In this document: piece by piece, positions 30,001 to 38,872 of the stretch
Layout of the letters: every line of letters begins with the position of its first letter
Position numbering within the stretch: position 1 is the first letter of the stretch
Assembly (NCBI RefSeq): GCF_015234515.1
Contig: NZ_JADGMY010000011.1
Location: 124,001 to 188,000 of the forward strand
Source of the DNA: Cellulomonas sp.
GTDB lineage: Bacteria > Actinomycetota > Actinomycetes > Actinomycetales > Cellulomonadaceae
Direction: 5' to 3'
Length of the DNA: 64,000 nt
Notes under the pieces: model-generated
The model's input: only the letters and a program-made list of their open reading frames with translations
What the model was told of the DNA's origin: nothing
Database searches by the model: none
Translations under genes and position numbers: made by a program

Positions 30001-30693
30001 TCAGCGCCCGTCCGGACCGCGCCGCAGGTAGTTCCACGCGAGGAGCGCGCACGTGGCGCCGTTGAGGAACCCCACCAGGACGTCGGTCAGGGAGTGCATC
30101 CCCCGGTACGTGCGCGCGACGCCGACCGAAACGGGCACGAGCACGCACAGGACGGTCACGGTCCACCGGGCCACCGGGTTCGTGATGCGCTGCGCCATGA
30201 ACGCCAGCGAGAGGTAGAACGCCGTCGCGGCGCCCGTGTGACCGCTGGGGAAGCTCGACGTGGGCGGTGCGTGGTCGAGCTGCTCGACCTGCGGACGCTC
30301 GCGGCCCACGACCAGCGCGGCGGTCAGGAAGATCGCCGCCTGCACCGCGACGGCCAGCCCGGGCACGATCGCGTACCACCACTGCCGCGTGCGCCACCAC
30401 ACCAGGGCGATGGCCAGCACGCACGCCCCGATGAGGAACTCGGTCTGCCCGATCGCGGACAGCACCGTGGTCACCGCATCGAGGGCGGGTGTGCGCTGCG
30501 CGACGAACCACGTGTTGACGCCGGCCTCGCTCGGCAGGTTGCCCAGCGGTCCGGTGATGAGCAGCCCGATGCCCACGACCACGCACCACAGCGCGACGGC
30601 GGGCAGCAGCACGCGCCTCGTCAGGTCGTGGCGGACCTGCCTGCCGGACGGTGCACGGGTGTCGGTCTCGTAGCGGTGCCAGAAGTCGTGCAC
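30001..30693 (-). CDS. PAP2-family membrane phosphatase
   Basis: 230 residues with five to six hydrophobic segments. The phosphatidic acid phosphatase type 2 motifs are RERPQ, SSFPSGHTGAATAF and ARTYRGMHSLTDVLVG, containing the catalytic His pair. Likely substrates are lipid phosphates such as undecaprenyl diphosphate. GTG 30693 has GGAGG four bases upstream. A second PAP2 gene lies immediately upstream. Confidence 0.88.
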   Translation of the reverse strand: MHDFWHRYETDTRAPSGRQVRHDLTRRVLLPAVALWCVVVGIGLLITGPLGNLPSEAGVNTWFVAQRTPALDAVTTVLSAIGQTEFLIGACVLAIALVWWRTRQWWYAIVPGLAVAVQAAIFLTAALVVGRERPQVEQLDHAPPTSSFPSGHTGAATAFYLSLAFMAQRITNPVARWTVTVLCVLVPVSVGVARTYRGMHSLTDVLVGFLNGATCALLAWNYLRRGPDGR

Positions 30694-30707
30694 GCGTCCT
30701 CCGGGGG

Positions 30708-31421
30708 TCAGGGGGTCGGTCGTCCCGCGCCGGGCGGGTCGCCGGGGTCGGGATGGTCGGCCTCGTCGGCGACCGAGCGTCGCCAGCCGACGTACGAGGC
30801 GCCGGCGACGGCCAGCCCGAGCAGGGTGCCGGCGACCACGTCGGACGGATGGTGCACCCCCAGCAGGACGCGGTTCGCCGCCGTCAGGGCCACGAGTGCG
30901 GCCGCCGTCACCGGCATCACCACCCGGCCCGTGCGCCCGAGCAGCGGCCACACCAGCACGGTGAGCGCGACGGCCACGACGGTGGTGTTCGCGGCGTGCC
31001 CTGACGGGAAGCTCGAGCCCGGCGCGTGCGCGACCGCGTCCTCGACCACCGGACGCGCGCGCTGCACGAGTCCCTTGGCGGCTGCCTGGAGCACCCAGCC
31101 CGCCGCGACCGTCGCCGCGCACCACACGACGCGGTCCCGCAGGCCGTGCCGCCGCCACGCCCAGACGCACACCGCGGGGACGACGAGCAGGTTCACCCAG
31201 CGGGCGGCGAACACCGCCTGCCACACGACGAGCACCAGCCGCAGCCCCTCCGAGCCGCGGGTCACCTCGGTCGCGGCGCGCACGACGGACTCGTCGAACC
31301 GCACGACGGCGCCCGACTCGCCGCGCACCACCACGGCGAGCGCGACGACGGGCACCGTGACGGCTGCACCGAGCGCGGCAGCACGCAGCACGGCCCTGCG
31401 GCGTGCGGGTTCGGCGAGCAT
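30708..31421 (-). CDS. PAP2-family membrane phosphatase, second copy
   Basis: 237 residues, several hydrophobic segments. All three catalytic motifs are present: KGLVQRARP, SSFPSGHAANTTVV and NRVLLGVHHPSDVVAGTLLG. It shares the family with its downstream neighbour but little sequence outside the motifs, so it is not a recent duplicate. ATG 31421 follows TACTGT by six bases, so it appears leaderless and would drive both genes (14-bp gap). Confidence 0.88.
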   Translation of the reverse strand: MLAEPARRRAVLRAAALGAAVTVPVVALAVVVRGESGAVVRFDESVVRAATEVTRGSEGLRLVLVVWQAVFAARWVNLLVVPAVCVWAWRRHGLRDRVVWCAATVAAGWVLQAAAKGLVQRARPVVEDAVAHAPGSSFPSGHAANTTVVAVALTVLVWPLLGRTGRVVMPVTAAALVALTAANRVLLGVHHPSDVVAGTLLGLAVAGASYVGWRRSVADEADHPDPGDPPGAGRPTP

Positions 31422-31507
31422 GGCGTGACAGTAGGGGCCGGCTGTGCTGCTCGCACCCCGGACCAGGCATGATGCCCGCCCGGACGGTCGGCACGGCCCC
31501 GACGCGG

Positions 31508-31581
31508 TGGGCCAGGTGGGGCTTGAACCCACGACCGACGGATTATGAGTCCGCTGCTCTGACCGACTGAGCTACTGGCCC
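31508..31581 (-). tRNA. tRNA with CAT anticodon (Ile2 or elongator Met)
   Basis: 74 bases, full cloverleaf, anticodon loop CTCATAA, T arm GGTTCAAGCCC, acceptor GGGCCAG with A73. It is not initiator tRNA, because the acceptor begins with a G-C pair and the anticodon stem lacks three G-C pairs. The variable and T regions resemble bacterial tRNA-Ile2 (lysidine-modified CAT) more than elongator Met, but this cannot be settled by eye. Confidence 0.9.
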
Positions 31582-31718
31582 CTGATCTCGTGCAGGTTAC
31601 CGGCACGTCGGACGCACCCGTCGCCTCTCCGGATGCCGAACGGGCCGACCGCTGCCACGATCGCTGCGGGCACCGACGGTCGTCGGACAGTGGGGGGAGC
31701 CCGCGTCGAGGAGGTGTC

Positions 31719-32495
31719 ATGGCCACGGTCGCGACGAGGTCCCCGCAGGGTGCTTGGGAGCTGGGCGCACGGGCGGGCTACGCCGCCAGCGGTCTGCTCC
31801 ACGTGCTGATCGGCGTCCTCGCGGCGCAGCTCGCGCTCGGGTCCTCCGGAGGCAGTGCGGACGAGTCGGGGGCGTTCACGACGATCGCCGCGTCACCCTT
31901 CGGCGCGGTGGTGCTCTGGTTCAGCGTCGTGGCGTTCGTCGCGCTCGCGGCGTGGCAGGCGGCTGCTGCGCTCAGCGGTGCTGCCGGTGAGACGTCGGAC
32001 CGCGTCAAGTCCGGAGCCAAGGCCGTCGTGTACCTGGCGCTCGCGGCGACGGCCTACTCGGTGCTGCAGGGTGCGTCGAGCGGTGGCCAGACCGAGAGCG
32101 CCACGGCGCGGCTCATGCAGTCGACGGGCGGGCGGCTGCTCGTGGGTGCGGTGGGCGTCGGGGTCGTGGTCGTCGGCGTCTACCACGTCCACAAGGGCCT
32201 GACGAAGAAGTTCCTGCAGGACCTGCACCGGCTGCCGAGCGGGACCGCGGGCCGGGTGGCGCGGAACGCCGGCGTCGTGGGGTACGCCGCCAAGGGTGTC
32301 GCCCTCGTGGTCGTCGGGGTGCTGTTCGTGATCGCGGCCGCGACGGCGAACCCGCAGGAGGCCAGCGGTCTGGACGGCGCGCTGCAGGCGCTGCGGGACG
32401 CCCCGGCCGGCCCCGTGCTGCTCCTGCTCGTCGCGCTCGGCCTCGTAGCTTTTGGGGTGTACTGCGGTGTGAGGTCCCGGTTCGGCAGGCTGTGA
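31719..32495 (+). CDS. DUF1206 membrane protein
   Basis: 258 residues with six hydrophobic helices arranged as three repeats of about 85 residues, each starting with a Gly-rich segment (ARAGYAASGLLHVLIG, KAVVYLALAATAYSVLQ, GVVGYAAKGVALVVVG). This is the DUF1206 pattern common in Actinobacteria. GAGGAGG precedes ATG 31719. Function unknown. Confidence 0.85.
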   Translation: MATVATRSPQGAWELGARAGYAASGLLHVLIGVLAAQLALGSSGGSADESGAFTTIAASPFGAVVLWFSVVAFVALAAWQAAAALSGAAGETSDRVKSGAKAVVYLALAATAYSVLQGASSGGQTESATARLMQSTGGRLLVGAVGVGVVVVGVYHVHKGLTKKFLQDLHRLPSGTAGRVARNAGVVGYAAKGVALVVVGVLFVIAAATANPQEASGLDGALQALRDAPAGPVLLLLVALGLVAFGVYCGVRSRFGRL

Positions 32496-32536
32496 CTTTT
32501 CACCCGCTCCGGACAGATCTGGCATCGCGGAGGTTC

Positions 32537-32565
32537 TTGCACACTTGTCCAGGTTGGTGCATAGT
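32537..32565 (+). promoter_or_regulatory. Promoter of the riboswitch-bldC-like transcript
   Basis: TTGCAC (32537-32542) and CATAGT (32560-32565) are 17 bases apart. Transcription would begin around 32572, right at the 5' end of the predicted aptamer. Confidence 0.6.
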
Positions 32566-32571
32566 CGAGCC

Positions 32572-32650
32572 TGTCAGCGACAAACGGCAAACCCGCCGCA
32601 AGGTGGGGACGCAAAGCCACGGGGCCTTCAGGGTCAGCCGAGCTACCGAA
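32572..32650 (+). promoter_or_regulatory. Cyclic di-GMP-I (GEMM) riboswitch-like aptamer
   Basis: The conserved core of the GEMM-I aptamer is present in order: GGCAAACC (32586-32593), a six-pair P2 stem CCCGCC/GGTGGG capped by a GCAA tetraloop (32598-32601), then GACGCAAAGCCAC (32608-32620), a shorter second helix, and the closing AGCCGAGCTACCGA (32636-32649). The base before CAAACC is G, matching the c-di-GMP class rather than the cAMP-GMP class (A there). The aptamer ends six bases before the ribosome site AAGGAG (32656-32661), so control of translation is plausible. The P1 helix is weak by eye. Confidence 0.7.
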
Positions 32651-32669
32651 CGACGAAGGAGTACCAGCC

Positions 32670-32894
32670 ATGGCTGTTCACACCCCCCTCAACGAGTCGC
32701 CCCTCACGCAGGGTGCGCTGCTCACGCCCGGTGAGGTCGCGGTCCTGTTCCGCGTCGACCCGAAGACCGTGACGCGCTGGGCGCAGGCGGGCAAGCTCTC
32801 CGCCGTCCGCACCCTGGGCGGCCACCGCCGGTTCCACGAGGCTGAGGTCCGTCAGCTCCTCACCGGCGTCCCGCAGCAGCGCGCGGCGGAGTGA
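32670..32894 (+). CDS. BldC-like MerR-type DNA-binding protein
   Basis: 74 residues, a single winged helix-turn-helix: LLTPGEVAVLFRVDPKTVTR then WAQAGKLSAVRTLGGHRRFH. This is the BldC pattern, small MerR-like proteins that bind DNA cooperatively and control development in Streptomyces. AAGGAG lies eight bases before ATG 32670. A c-di-GMP-I-like aptamer occupies the 5' leader, implying that second-messenger level sets its expression. A strong terminator follows. Confidence 0.88.
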   Translation: MAVHTPLNESPLTQGALLTPGEVAVLFRVDPKTVTRWAQAGKLSAVRTLGGHRRFHEAEVRQLLTGVPQQRAAE

Positions 32895-32929
32895 TCTCCG
32901 CGCCGTCAACGACGACGCATCCACGACGC

Positions 32930-32964
32930 CGACGCCGGTGGTGACCTGTTCACCACCGGCGTCG
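32930..32964 (+). terminator. Terminator after the bldC-like gene
   Basis: A 15-bp perfect stem (CGACGCCGGTGGTGA with its complement) closes a five-base loop CCTGT. No T-run, as is usual in this genome. Confidence 0.75.
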
Positions 32965-33060
32965 TGCTGCCTCCTCGAGCCGTGTCCCGGAGTCGTCGCG
33001 CACCGCGGACGGCCGACGGGCGCGGCTCGCCTGCCGTGTCGGACGTGAAAGGATCAAGGC

Positions 33061-33549
33061 ATGGCCCTGCGTGAGATCCGCATCGTCGGCGACCCCGTCC
33101 TGCGCACCCCCTGCGACCCCATCACCACGATCGACGACCGTGTCCGGTCCTTGGTCGAGGACCTCCTCGAGACCGTGGACATGGACGGGCGCGCCGGCCT
33201 CGCCGCGAACCAGATCGGCGTGAACCTGCGCGCGTTCTCCTGGAACATCGACGACGAGATCGGCTACGTGCTGAACCCGGTCGTCGTCGAGCTGTCCGAG
33301 GACGAGTACCAGGACGGCGACGAGGGGTGCCTCTCGGTGCCCGGGCTCTGGTTCCCGACCCACCGCGCCTGGTACGCGCGGGTGGTCGGCACCGACCTGG
33401 ACGGCCGCGAGGTCGTGGTCGAGGGCACCGAACTCATGGCGCGGTGCCTGCAGCACGAGGTCGACCACCTCGACGGGATGCTCTACCTCGACAGGCTCGA
33501 GCGCTCGGTGCGCAAGAAGGCCATGCGGGCGATCCGCGAGCAGCTCTAG
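33061..33549 (+). CDS. def: Peptide deformylase
   Basis: 162 residues. It removes the formyl group from nascent N-terminal Met. All three motifs are intact: [17 protein letters not shown] with the metal-ligand Cys, and QHEVDHLDG with the two metal-ligand His. It begins [15 protein letters not shown], the usual start. Confidence 0.95.
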   Translation: MALREIRIVGDPVLRTPCDPITTIDDRVRSLVEDLLETVDMDGRAGLAANQIGVNLRAFSWNIDDEIGYVLNPVVVELSEDEYQDGDEGCLSVPGLWFPTHRAWYARVVGTDLDGREVVVEGTELMARCLQHEVDHLDGMLYLDRLERSVRKKAMRAIREQL

Positions 33550-33699
33550 CACTGCGCCGCGAGTCCGCTGGACCTGCGGGGATGGATGGGGCATCCTGAG
33601 CCCTGCACGCCGCGTGCGCTGCATCTGTGCTGGTGACGTTCCCTGTCCGGGGCGAGGTCGTTGGGGAAGGCGACCCTCGAGCCCTTCCGGGAGGACGAC

Positions 33700-34200
33700 A
33701 TGGCCGGTGCCATCACCCGCGGTGTACTTTTCGTGCACTCCGCGCCGCGCGCGCTGTGCCCCCACGTCGAGTGGGCGGCAGGCAACGCGCTGGGCGCGCG
33801 CGTCAGCCTGGACTGGACGCCCCAGCCCGCCGGCCCGACGTTCTACCGTGCCGAGCTCTCCTGGCAGGCCGCGCCGGGGACGGGGGCGCGGCTCGCGTCG
33901 GCCCTGCGTGGCTGGGCGCACCTGCGGTACGAGGTGACCGAGGAGCCGAGCGCCGGCGTCGACGGGTCGCGCTGGAGCCACACACCCGAGCTCGGCATCT
34001 TCCACGCCGCGACGGACGTGCACGGCAACGTCGTGATCCCCGAGGACCGCATCCGTGCGGCTCTCGAGCACGCGGCCGACCCCGACCGTCTGCGCAGCGA
34101 GCTGGACCTGGCGCTCGGCCAGGCGTGGGACGACGAGCTCGAGCCGTTCCGGTACGCGGGTGCGGGTGCCCCCGTGCGCTGGCTGCACCGCGTCGGCTGA
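33700..34200 (+). CDS. DUF3145 family protein
   Basis: 166 residues from ATG 33700, which has GGAGG five bases upstream. GVLFVHSAPRALCPHVEWA at the start, and GIFHAATDVHGNVVIPEDRI in the second half, identify the actinobacterial DUF3145 family. No signal peptide or helices. Function unknown. Confidence 0.85.
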   Translation: MAGAITRGVLFVHSAPRALCPHVEWAAGNALGARVSLDWTPQPAGPTFYRAELSWQAAPGTGARLASALRGWAHLRYEVTEEPSAGVDGSRWSHTPELGIFHAATDVHGNVVIPEDRIRAALEHAADPDRLRSELDLALGQAWDDELEPFRYAGAGAPVRWLHRVG

Positions 34201-34210
34201 CGTCCTGGTC

Positions 34211-34255
34211 GTCGGGGCGGCTGGCCCACCGTTCGGGTGGATCGGCCGCCCCGAC
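34211..34255 (+). terminator. Long bipartite hairpin after DUF3145
   Basis: An 11-bp perfect outer stem (GTCGGGGCGGC with GCCGCCCCGAC) encloses an inner stem CCCACC/GGGTGG with a GTTC loop. It begins ten bases after the stop codon. Confidence 0.75.
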
Positions 34256-34416
34256 GGCGTTGTGAAACCTTTCGCACGTCGGATGCGGATACGGCGTCCG
34301 AGCGCCGGTCCGCTAGCGTCCCACCCACGCACCGCCGGCCTGCGGGGTGCGTCGACAGCCATCCGGGGGGAGACGGACCGCGAGCGCGGCACGTCTGTCA
34401 CACGCGGAGGACGCCG

Positions 34417-34863
34417 ATGCCAGCACGACCTCGGCTGCTGCCCGGGGCCCTGCGGGCCACCGCCGGCCTGGGCGCAGGTCTCGCACTGACCGGGTGCGCC
34501 GTCCCGACACCGGCCGACACCGGCGCCGTGACGCGGCCCGACGGTCACGACACCCGTGCCCTGCCGACCGCGAACGGCACGTACAGCGGGAGCGGCAGCT
34601 ACGAGACGCCCGGAGGGCCGCAGCAGATCGACGTGACCGTCGTCCTCGCGCGCGGCGTGGTGACGGGTGTGCGGGTCGACCCGGCGGCGACGAACACGAC
34701 GTCCCTGCGGTTCCAGGAGCGGTTCGCGTCCGCGGTGGTGGAGTCCGTGGTGGGTCGTCCGCTGGACGAGGTCACCGTGGACCGGCTCGCGGGATCGTCC
34801 TCGACAGGTGCCGGCTTCATGGCGGCGCTCGACCAGGTGGTGCGCGATGCCGCCGACGAGTGA
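34417..34863 (+). CDS. FMN-binding-domain lipoprotein
   Basis: 148 residues. A signal peptide ends in the lipobox LALTGC, so it is anchored outside the membrane. The rest is one FMN-binding (NqrC/RnfG-like) domain: GTYSGSGSYETPGGPQQIDV, then VVTGVRVDPAATN, and SSSTGAGFMAAL, which stands in place of the usual SGAT[S/T] flavinylation motif. ApbE, two genes downstream, would attach FMN to a Ser/Thr here. GGAGG precedes ATG 34417. First gene of the cassette. Confidence 0.85.
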   Translation: MPARPRLLPGALRATAGLGAGLALTGCAVPTPADTGAVTRPDGHDTRALPTANGTYSGSGSYETPGGPQQIDVTVVLARGVVTGVRVDPAATNTTSLRFQERFASAVVESVVGRPLDEVTVDRLAGSSSTGAGFMAALDQVVRDAADE

Positions 34864-34914
34864 GAGGTCCGGTGCGTCGGAGGGGTGCGCGCCGGACCCG
34901 ACGGTGGCGCCCTG

Positions 34915-36585
34915 ATGGGCCGGTTCGACGGCCTGGCGGGAGGGCTCGGCGCGTACCGGACGGCGACGTTGGCGCTGCTGACGGTGCACGGGGCAGCAGC
35001 CGGGCTCGGGCACCTCGGCATGCTCGACGTGGACCCCGTCGCGCTCGCCGCCACCGTCGGCGCGGCGTCGGCAGGCACGCTCCTGACGAGCCTGGTCGGT
35101 GCGCTCGTCAGCGGTGTGCGGGCGCACGTCGAGTCGTCGCTGATCACGGGCCTGCTCCTGGCGCTGCTGCTCTGGCCCGCGCTCACGGTGGAGTCCCTGG
35201 TGGGCGCCGGGCTCGTCGGGGCCGCCGCGGGGCTCTCCAAGGTCCTCGTCCGGTGGCGTGGCCGCCACCTGCTCAACCCCGCCGCGGCCGGCGCGCTGGT
35301 CGCGGGGCTCGTGGTGGCGCCCGTGCTCGGCACCGCTGCCCCTGTGTGGTGGGTCGCGACGCCGTTGCTCGCGCCCGTCGTCCTCGTGGCCGGCCTGGCC
35401 GTGCTGCGCCGGACGGGCACGGGCACGGTGGCCGTCGCGTACGGGTCGGCGTACCTGGCCGTGACCGTGCCCCGGCTCGTGCTGTCCGGGCAGGATCCGC
35501 TCGACGCACTCGCGTCGGTGGCCGGCTCGCACCCCGTGCTCGTCGTCGCCGCGTTCATGGTCGTCGAGCCGCTCACGCAGGCCCCGCGGCGACGCGCGCG
35601 GCTCGCGGTCGCCGTGCTCGTGGGGGCGCTCGCCGGAGTCCCGTTCGCCGTCGGGCCGCTCTCGACGTCACCCGAGCTCGCGATCGTCACCGGCAACCTG
35701 GTCACGGCCCTCGTCGCGGCGCCGCGGGCGCTGCGCCTCGTGGTCGTGGGCCACGGCTCACCCGGCCCCGGCGCCCACGAGGTGCTGCTGCGCCCTGCCC
35801 GCGCCCTGCGCTGGCAACCCGGGCAGTGGGCCGAGATCGACGTGGTGCGGATGCGCCCCGACGGGCGAGGGCGGCGCCGCGTGTTCTCCTTGGTCCCCGC
35901 AGGGCGGGACGCGGTCTCCGTCGCGTTCAGCGTGCGGGACCGCCCCTCGGGCTTCAAGCGCGCGCTCATGGCGGCCCCGGTCGGCTCCACGGTGCGCGCG
36001 ACCGCGGTCGGCGGCGACTTCCTGCTGCCGGACGACCCGACGCGTCCCGTTCTCATGATCGCCGGCGGGATCGGTGTCACGCCCTTCATCTCCCAGATCG
36101 AGCACGCGGGACCACGGGACATGGTCCTCGTCCTCGTGTGCCCCACGGGGATGCCTCCGCCGTACCTGCGGCGCCTGGCACGCACGCGGGCGCGCGTCGT
36201 GATCGTCTCGCCGGAGCCCGTGCCCGCGCTCCCGCCTCGCTGGACGTGGCACCGGGGCACCCGGCTGACGGTGTCGGCCCTGGCGTCGGCGATGCCGGAC
36301 CTGCCGCGGCGGGCGGCGTACGTCTCGGGGTCGCCGGACCTCGTGCGGCGGGCGCGCGCGGTGCTGCGCGAGGCAGGGGTGCGTCACGTGCGCACCGACA
36401 ACTTCACGGGGTACGGCCGGCGTCCGGCGCACCGGTCGCCCGCCGGGGTAGCCGTACCGGCCGCACCCGCCGCGGCGGTTCCGGCGGTGCGCGCCCGCGC
36501 ACGGCGGCGGGTGCCGGGCAGCAGGCGCGACCGCGCCGCCGCCCACGTCGAGCCGGGCGGGGTCACGGCCGGTGCCACGCGCTGA
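34915..36585 (+). CDS. RnfD/NqrB-like membrane domain fused to a ferredoxin-NADP reductase domain
   Basis: 556 residues. The N-terminal half has about eight to ten hydrophobic segments with the RnfD/NqrB signature HLLNPAAAGALVAG, followed at about residue 285 by a flavin reductase domain: LRWQPGQWAEIDV (FAD site region), RRRVFSLVPA, and the NAD(P) motif MIAGGIGVTPFISQI. It could move electrons from cytoplasmic NAD(P)H across the membrane to the FMN lipoprotein. ATG 34915 lacks a strong ribosome site; GTG 34885 has GGAGG only one base away, so the start is uncertain. The last 60 residues are basic and disordered. Confidence 0.82.
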   Translation: MGRFDGLAGGLGAYRTATLALLTVHGAAAGLGHLGMLDVDPVALAATVGAASAGTLLTSLVGALVSGVRAHVESSLITGLLLALLLWPALTVESLVGAGLVGAAAGLSKVLVRWRGRHLLNPAAAGALVAGLVVAPVLGTAAPVWWVATPLLAPVVLVAGLAVLRRTGTGTVAVAYGSAYLAVTVPRLVLSGQDPLDALASVAGSHPVLVVAAFMVVEPLTQAPRRRARLAVAVLVGALAGVPFAVGPLSTSPELAIVTGNLVTALVAAPRALRLVVVGHGSPGPGAHEVLLRPARALRWQPGQWAEIDVVRMRPDGRGRRRVFSLVPAGRDAVSVAFSVRDRPSGFKRALMAAPVGSTVRATAVGGDFLLPDDPTRPVLMIAGGIGVTPFISQIEHAGPRDMVLVLVCPTGMPPPYLRRLARTRARVVIVSPEPVPALPPRWTWHRGTRLTVSALASAMPDLPRRAAYVSGSPDLVRRARAVLREAGVRHVRTDNFTGYGRRPAHRSPAGVAVPAAPAAAVPAVRARARRRVPGSRRDRAAAHVEPGGVTAGATR

Positions 36586-37492
36586 GACCAGGTTCGAGGC
36601 GATCGGGACCCTCTGGAGCATCGACACCCCGGCGCCGCTCGCGCACTCGACGCTCGGCCGGGTCCACGCGGTCATCGACGCGTACGACCGCGTGTGGTCG
36701 CGGTTCCGTGCGGACTCCGTCGTGTCCCGGATGGCCCAGGAGGGCGGTACGCACGACCTCCCGGGCCACGCGGCGGAGCTCCTCGACCTGTACGACGTCC
36801 TGGAGGAGCGCACCTGCGGCGCCGTGACCCCGCTCGTCGGACGCAGCCTCGAGCGGCTCGGCTACGACGCGACGTACCGCCTGCGTCCCGCCGGCACCCC
36901 GCTGGCCGTGGGCCGCGGCGTCCGCACGCGCGACGTGCTCACGCGCCGGGTGCGCGACGGGCAGGCGCTCACGGTCACCGCGACGCTCCCGGTGCTCCTG
37001 GACGTCGGAGCGGCCGGCAAGGGTCAGCTCGTCGACCTGGTCGCGGCGGAGCTGCGCGCGTGCGGCGTGGGGGAGTACCTCGTGGATGCCGGCGGCGACA
37101 TGCTCCACCGTGGCCCGGACGCGGTGCGCGTCGGGCTGCAGCTGCCGGGCGACCCGGGACGTGTCCTGGGGGTCGTCGAGCTGCGCGACGCGGCGCTGTG
37201 CGCCTCCGCGGTCGACCGGCGAACCTGGGGCGACGGCCTGCACCACGTCCTCGACGCCCGCACCGGTGCACCCGCCCGCGGGGTCGTCGCCACGTGGGTC
37301 CTCGGCGAGCGGGCGATGGTCGCGGACGGGTTGGCGACCGCACTCTTCCTGGCCGACGCCGACGTCCTGCAGGGAGTCGCCGAGCACACGTACGTGCAGC
37401 TGCACGCCGACTCCCGCGCGCGCGTCGCGCTCGCGCTGCCGGGTGAGGTGTTCGCGCGACGCGGCGGCGACCCGGTGCGGACCGTCGGGTGA
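36572..37492 (+). CDS. apbE: FAD:protein FMN transferase
   Basis: 306 residues. ApbE covalently attaches FMN to Ser/Thr of exported or membrane flavoproteins. Family blocks: RFEAIGTLWSIDTPA, YDRVWSRFRADSVVSRM, VLLDVGAAGKGQLVDL (nucleotide site) and VVATWVLGERAMVADGLAT (metal site). It overlaps the upstream gene by 14 bases. No signal peptide is seen, although ApbE usually acts outside the membrane; export or cytoplasmic action is unresolved. Confidence 0.9.
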   Translation: MPRAETRFEAIGTLWSIDTPAPLAHSTLGRVHAVIDAYDRVWSRFRADSVVSRMAQEGGTHDLPGHAAELLDLYDVLEERTCGAVTPLVGRSLERLGYDATYRLRPAGTPLAVGRGVRTRDVLTRRVRDGQALTVTATLPVLLDVGAAGKGQLVDLVAAELRACGVGEYLVDAGGDMLHRGPDAVRVGLQLPGDPGRVLGVVELRDAALCASAVDRRTWGDGLHHVLDARTGAPARGVVATWVLGERAMVADGLATALFLADADVLQGVAEHTYVQLHADSRARVALALPGEVFARRGGDPVRTVG

Positions 37493-37607
37493 CGACCCGC
37501 GCAGCAGCGTGGGCACCTCGTCGAGGAGCGCCACGGTCGCGGACGCGCCGCACGCGAGCAGGACCAGAACCCCAGCAGGACGGCGACCGCCCTGACGACG
37601 GCTCCTG

Positions 37608-38852
37608 TCAGGCGGAGGTCACCACGAGCGCGACGTTGTGGCCGCCGAACCCGAAGGAGTTGTTGATCGCCGCCACGGGGCCCGCGCGCAGTGCCCGCGG
37701 CTCGTCCCGCACCAGGTCGAGGACCAGCTCCGGGTCGGGCTTGGCGACGTTGATCGTCGGCGGCGCCGTGCGCTCGTGCAGCGCGAGGACGCTGAAGATG
37801 GTCTCCAGCGCGCCCGCCCCGCCGAGCAGGTGACCGGTCATCGACTTGGTCGCCGAGAGCACGGCGTGATCCGCGTCGTCACCCAGGACCGCCCGGATCG
37901 AGCGCGCCTCGATGAGGTCGCCGACCACGGTGGACGTCGCGTGCGCGTTCACGTGCACGACGTCGGTCGTCGCGACGCCCGAGTCGGCGATCGCGGCGCG
38001 CATCGCCCGGATCTGGCCGTCGCCCGACGGCTCGGGGGATGTGAGGTGGTAGCCGTCGGCGGACAGCCCCAGGCCGGCGATCCGGCCGTACACCCGAGCC
38101 CCACGGGCCGCCGCGTGCGCGGCGGACTCCAGGACCACGATGCCCGCGCCCTCGCCGATCACGAACCCGTCGCGGTCGACGTCGTAGGGGCGCGAGGCGC
38201 CGGCAGGGTCGTCGTTACGGGTCGACAGCGTGCGGGACGCCGCGAACGCGGCGATCGGCATCGGGTGGATCGTGGCCTCGGTCCCGCCGGCGACGACGAC
38301 GTCCGCGCGCCCGTTGCGGATCATCTCGACGCCGTAGGCGATGGCCTCGGCACCGGACGCGCACGCCGAGACCAGGGCGTGGGCACCGGCCCGTGCGCCC
38401 AGCTCGAGCGAGACGTAGGCGACGGGCGAGTTCGGCATGAGCATCGGCACGGTCATGGGCAGCACGCGCCGGCCGCCCTTCTCACGCAGGGTGTCCCACC
38501 CGTCGAGGGTCGTCCAGATGCCGCCGATGCCGGACGACACCACGGCGCCCAGCCGGTCGCCGTCGACCTCGGGGGAGCCCGCGTCGGCCCACGCCTCGCG
38601 CGTGGCGATGATCGCGTACTGCGCCGAGGGGTCCATGCGCTTGAGCTCGGGACGGGGGAGGACCTGGTCGGCGGGGACCTTGAGCGTCGCACCGAAGTTG
38701 ACGGCGATCTCGTACCGCTCGGCCCAGTCGTTGTCGAACGGGCGTGCGCCGGACTCGCCGGCGAGCGCTGCCTGCCAGGTGCTGGGGACGTCACCGCCGA
38801 GCGGCGTGGTGGCGCCCAGTCCGGTGACGACGACCTCGGGGACGGTGCTCAT
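37608..38852 (-). CDS. fabF: Beta-ketoacyl-ACP synthase II
   Basis: 414 residues, elongating condensing enzyme of type II fatty acid synthesis. The Cys-His-His triad is visible in VSACASGAEAIAYG, VNAHATSTVVGD and SMTGHLLGGAGA. The Gly-rich C-terminus NNSFGFGGHNVALV is intact. ATG 38852 has AGGAG upstream. Last gene of fabD-fabH-acpP-fabF. Confidence 0.95.
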   Translation of the reverse strand: MSTVPEVVVTGLGATTPLGGDVPSTWQAALAGESGARPFDNDWAERYEIAVNFGATLKVPADQVLPRPELKRMDPSAQYAIIATREAWADAGSPEVDGDRLGAVVSSGIGGIWTTLDGWDTLREKGGRRVLPMTVPMLMPNSPVAYVSLELGARAGAHALVSACASGAEAIAYGVEMIRNGRADVVVAGGTEATIHPMPIAAFAASRTLSTRNDDPAGASRPYDVDRDGFVIGEGAGIVVLESAAHAAARGARVYGRIAGLGLSADGYHLTSPEPSGDGQIRAMRAAIADSGVATTDVVHVNAHATSTVVGDLIEARSIRAVLGDDADHAVLSATKSMTGHLLGGAGALETIFSVLALHERTAPPTINVAKPDPELVLDLVRDEPRALRAGPVAAINNSFGFGGHNVALVVTSA

Positions 38853-38872
38853 GGGTTCTCCTCGGTTCAGGC

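Noticed and set aside
37493..37607. Short minus-strand stretch reading like a lipoprotein signal (VLVLLACG)
   Set aside because: No start codon with a ribosome site, and the continuation is only the antisense of apbE.
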